From Synergistaceae bacterium (GTDB lineage: Bacteria; Synergistota; Synergistia; Synergistales; Synergistaceae), in the NCBI GenBank assembly GCA_030533085.1, contig JAUNJZ010000002.1:1-64000 (forward strand): a DNA stretch of 64,000 bases, in the 5' to 3' direction. Below the pieces are notes generated by a model, which did no database searches, was not told the DNA's origin, and worked only from the letters and a program-made list of their open reading frames with translations. This document shows positions 61,360 through 64,000 of the stretch, piece by piece (the stretch's first letter is position 1; every line of letters starts with the position of its first letter). A program made the position numbers and the translations under genes.

Positions 61360-62136
61360 TCAGCGGCCTTTAAATTCAGCCGCGCGCTTTTCAAAGAAGG
61401 CGCGCACCCCCTCCCTGCAATCTTCGCTCATCAGCAGCTCCGACTGTATCTCTTCCTCCTCGCACAGCGTCCTTTCAAACTCCTCGCCGCGGTTCATCAT
61501 CTTCTTTATACGAGCCAGCGCGAGCGGAGGCTGTACGGCAAGACGGCCGGCAAGCGCCTCCGCGGCCGCGCGCGGATCTTCCTCTTCCGTCAGCTCCGTC
61601 GCTATGCCAAGCGCCAGAGCCTCCCGCGCGGATAATTTTTCCGGCAGCATCATCAGGCGCTTCGCCGTCCGGGGCCCCACAAGAGCCGGAAGCAGCATAT
61701 TGCCTCCGCAATCCGATATCAGCCCTATCGAGGAAAAGGCCTGGGTAAACTTCGCGCTCTGCGCGGCGCAGAGGAAATCGCAGGCCAGAGCTATGTTGAA
61801 GCCCGCTCCCGCCGCCGCCCCGGCGACCGCCGCGATATACGGCTTCACGGAATTTATTATCGCGGCGCTTACACGGCCGGCCAGCCGCACATACTCCCGC
61901 GCCGCTTCGCGGTCAGGGAGCGACGCTATCGTGCAAAGGTCGCCTCCGGCGCAAAAGGCCTTTCCTGTTCCGCAAAGCACTACGACGTGCGTCTCCGTAT
62001 CTTCTTCGCATTTCGCGAAAGTTGACAAAAGCCCCTCGCACATCTCCGGGGTCAGCGAGTTAAGCGTATTCGGCCTATTCATCGTCACCCATGCTATTTT
62101 CCCGCGCCTTTCCAGAATTACCGTTTCATCACTCAT
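61360..62136 (-). CDS. Enoyl-CoA hydratase/isomerase family protein
   Basis: Crotonase-fold enzyme, 258 residues from the preferred start (MSDETVILER, AAGGAG upstream). The usual blocks are seen: AWVTMNRPNTLNSLTPEM, GTGKAFCAGGDL (oxyanion hole), and FNIALACDFLCAAQSAKFTQAFSSIGL cut here to its key parts IALACDF and AQSAKFTQAFSSIGL. The residue pair that varies with activity is in SIGLISDCGGNMLLP. The reaction may be hydration or isomerisation of an acyl-CoA. No other fatty-acid gene is next to it. A longer frame to 62760 runs antisense to the next gene and is not used. Confidence 0.88.
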   Translation of the reverse strand: MSDETVILERRGKIAWVTMNRPNTLNSLTPEMCEGLLSTFAKCEEDTETHVVVLCGTGKAFCAGGDLCTIASLPDREAAREYVRLAGRVSAAIINSVKPYIAAVAGAAAGAGFNIALACDFLCAAQSAKFTQAFSSIGLISDCGGNMLLPALVGPRTAKRLMMLPEKLSAREALALGIATELTEEEDPRAAAEALAGRLAVQPPLALARIKKMMNRGEEFERTLCEEEEIQSELLMSEDCREGVRAFFEKRAAEFKGR

Positions 62137-62277
62137 TATTTCAGCTCCTTTATCCATACGACGCCTGTAATTATAAATCACGGCGACTCGCCGCGCGGCG
62201 GTTTCCGCAAAATCATTTTTTGATATATACTGAACGGGCCGCGTTGCGGCGAGATAAATCTTTACGGAGGTACTCTG

Positions 62278-63210
62278 ATGATATACGATTACGGAAATGG
62301 CATATATGGCGTGGATTCGTACTATGAGGGCAGGGAATTCGCCGAGATCTTCATACTGCGCGGCGGCGGGCGGGCCGCCGTCGTCGAAAGCGCTCACAAC
62401 GCTTCGCTTCCGCGGCTGCTCTCCGCGCTGGATGAGCTGGGAATAGCCCGCGGCGAAATAGACTATCTCTGCCTGACGCATGTACATCTCGACCACGCCG
62501 GCGGCGCGGGCAGCTATATGCGGGAATTTCCAAATGCGCGGCTGCTGCTGCATCCGCGCGGCGCGCGGCACATGATAGATCCGGCAAAGCTGGTGGAGGG
62601 CGTTCGGGCCGTCTACGGCGCGGCGGAGACAGAGCGCATGTACGGAGAGATAATCCCTGTTCCTGAAGCCCGCGTCACAGCCCCTCGCGACGGGGAAGAA
62701 TTCAGCGTAGGGGAATTTACGCTGGCCTGCTATGACGCGCCGGGACATGCGCGGCACCACATGATATTTTTTGAGAAAAAGACAAAATCACTCTTCGCAG
62801 GAGACGCCTTCGGCATATCCTTCCCGTGGATGGAGGGGGCCGCGGGGCGATGGGCCTTCCCCTCGACCTCGCCGGTGCAGTTCGACCCGGAGGCTATGAT
62901 CGCCACCACCGAGCGCATACTCTCTCTCCGCCCCGATTCAGTCTACATCACACATTTCGGGAGAATAGCGGGGGCGCAGGCAGAAAGAGTTGCCGCCAGC
63001 CTTATCGAAAGCGTAAAAAAATATACGCGGCTCGCCGAGGAAAAGGGCGGCGACAAGGACAAAATAAAATCCGGGCTGCTTAGCCTCTACCGGAGGATGG
63101 CCGAGGAAAACGGAATCAAAGCCGCCGAAGCTCCAAAAGAGCCCTTCCTTATAGACAGCGAGCTGAACGCGCAGGGAATAGCCTTCTGGTACAAATCGGC
63201 TAACAAATAA
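62278..63210 (+). CDS. Metallo-beta-lactamase fold hydrolase
   Basis: MBL-fold protein, 310 residues, start with ACGGAGG upstream. The metal site reads THVHLDHAGGAGSYM (HxHxDH), with further ligands in PGHARHHMIFF, AGDAFGI and the late THFGRIAG. This is the general hydrolase type (glyoxalase II/RNase Z-like groups), not a true antibiotic resistance enzyme. A charged helical tail of about 60 residues follows. It is divergent from the enoyl-CoA hydratase; 62137-62277 holds their promoters. Confidence 0.88.
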   Translation: MIYDYGNGIYGVDSYYEGREFAEIFILRGGGRAAVVESAHNASLPRLLSALDELGIARGEIDYLCLTHVHLDHAGGAGSYMREFPNARLLLHPRGARHMIDPAKLVEGVRAVYGAAETERMYGEIIPVPEARVTAPRDGEEFSVGEFTLACYDAPGHARHHMIFFEKKTKSLFAGDAFGISFPWMEGAAGRWAFPSTSPVQFDPEAMIATTERILSLRPDSVYITHFGRIAGAQAERVAASLIESVKKYTRLAEEKGGDKDKIKSGLLSLYRRMAEENGIKAAEAPKEPFLIDSELNAQGIAFWYKSANK

Positions 63211-63366
63211 CGCCGCACGCATTATACGGGGATATGCCTCCGCTGTATGCGGCAGAAAATACCGGCCTTATGGAGTAACGCGCAAACCGTATATTTTACC
63301 TGTCGCTCCCGGCGCTTCACGATATACTCAAACCAAATCACAGCGTCATAATATTGTGGAATTGGA

Positions 63367-63975
63367 GTGAATATCATGAATGAAAAAACAGCAGAGACAG
63401 CCTTCCCGGTGGCGGAGATTATCGCCGCGCGCTGGAGCCCGCGGGCCTTTTCGGGCAGACCGATAGAGGGGGATAAGGTACAGTCGCTCTTCGAGGCGGC
63501 GCGCTGGGCGCCGTCGGCCTTCAACGAACAGCCGTGGCGCTTCATCGCGGCGACGAAGAACGACAGGGCGGACTTTGACAGACTGCTCTCATGCCTCGAC
63601 GAGAGCAACCGGCTGTGGGCCAAAAGGGCGCAGCTGCTGATAATACTGGTGGTCAAGGAGAGATTCGACCACAAGAACAGGCCAAACAGATGGGCGATGC
63701 ATGACGGCGGGCTGGCGCTGGAAAACCTTCTGCTTGAAGCGGCGGCGCAGGGCTTGCAGGGGCATCCGATGGCCGGCTTCTCTGTTGAGGCAGTGCGCGA
63801 GAATTACAGCGTCCCCGACGGTTACGAGCCGCTGGTAGCTGTCGCCGTCGGTTACGTCGGTTCCCCGGAGATGCTGAACGACGAGCTTAAAGAGCGCGAG
63901 AAAGAGCCTCGCGAACGGCTGCCGCTCTCCTCGCTGGTATTCGGCGGCCTCTGGAACAAACCTTTCAAAAAATAG
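63367..63975 (+). CDS. Nitroreductase-family protein
   Basis: Flavin-dependent oxidoreductase, 202 residues. The FMN-binding signatures are seen as ARWSPRAFSGRPI at the N-terminus, ARWAPSAFNEQPWRFI, and the late AVGYVG. It uses NAD(P)H to reduce nitro compounds, quinones or similar acceptors; the true substrate is unknown. The start follows an intergenic gap of about 156 bases without another gene, and the sequence after the stop runs to the window end with no further feature. Confidence 0.9.
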   Translation: MNIMNEKTAETAFPVAEIIAARWSPRAFSGRPIEGDKVQSLFEAARWAPSAFNEQPWRFIAATKNDRADFDRLLSCLDESNRLWAKRAQLLIILVVKERFDHKNRPNRWAMHDGGLALENLLLEAAAQGLQGHPMAGFSVEAVRENYSVPDGYEPLVAVAVGYVGSPEMLNDELKEREKEPRERLPLSSLVFGGLWNKPFKK

Positions 63976-64000
63976 CGGCAGGCGCAAAGCCGCGCGGGAG

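Noticed and set aside
61360-62760. 466-residue version of the enoyl-CoA hydratase
   Set aside because: The extra N-terminal part is antisense to the MBL-fold gene, and the start at 62136 has a good ribosome-binding site and normal family length.

Overview
The window looks like chromosomal DNA of a member of the Synergistota, possibly close to Cloacibacillus. The main reason is a shared C-terminal tail on five secreted proteins plus one fragment: Ser/Gly-rich linker, Gly-Gly-Cys, hydrophobic helix, then Arg/Lys cluster. This matches the Synerg-CTERM sorting signal, which is known from Synergistota. Most of the DNA is GC-rich and uses GC-rich codons; the clear exception is an AT-rich island at about 7.3-11.1 kb. 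The genus is an inference; the tail is seen directly. I found no tRNA, rRNA or CRISPR array.

Layout. 0-4 kb: a group II intron with its reverse transcriptase, then a two-gene operon of a HipA-like kinase and a fused HTH partner. 4-7.2 kb: an SDR oxidoreductase, an unknown membrane protein and a CorA transporter behind a structured leader. 7.3-11.1 kb: an AT-rich island with fused remnants of a mobilisable element (mobC and a serine recombinase tail) and a single-chain restriction-modification enzyme. 11.1-17.3 kb: a TetR regulator divergent from a complete tripartite ABC efflux operon (HlyD, two ATPases, permease, TolC). 17.4-24.1 kb: a giant surface protein whose start region carries a tetranucleotide repeat, followed by composite intergenic repeats and a RelB antitoxin with a truncated toxin. 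24.1-34.5 kb: an M20 amidohydrolase with two membrane proteins, an EamA exporter, a GGDEF cyclase, an HD protein, mnmA, and a P-type ATPase behind a structured leader with an intrinsic terminator. 34.5-41.3 kb: a MITE-like element with a 10-bp target duplication, a surface subtilase, a sensory [FeFe]-hydrogenase operon, and yqeC/mocA-like molybdenum hydroxylase accessory genes. 41.3-56 kb: a surface-protein cluster on the minus strand. 56-64 kb: an XRE regulator and metabolic, cell-wall and peptidase genes.

The most interesting part is 41.3-56 kb. Two large proteins carry dockerin-like modules with paired EF-hand-type repeats, and two others carry cohesin-like domains. Three of the four have the Synerg-CTERM tail. 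The largest gene (about 1,924 codons) is broken by a -1 frameshift at an A4 run and sits behind what looks like a cyclic-di-GMP-I (GEMM) riboswitch. The window also encodes a GGDEF cyclase with an intact active-site motif and inhibitory site. Together these suggest a c-di-GMP-controlled, non-covalently assembled cell-surface structure, resembling cellulosome logic but with adhesin-like Ig and repeat domains in place of enzymes. This is an inference from domain content.

Starts given here were often moved downstream of the longest possible reading frame, to a start with a ribosome-binding site or one matching the family's usual N-terminus; the entries say where.
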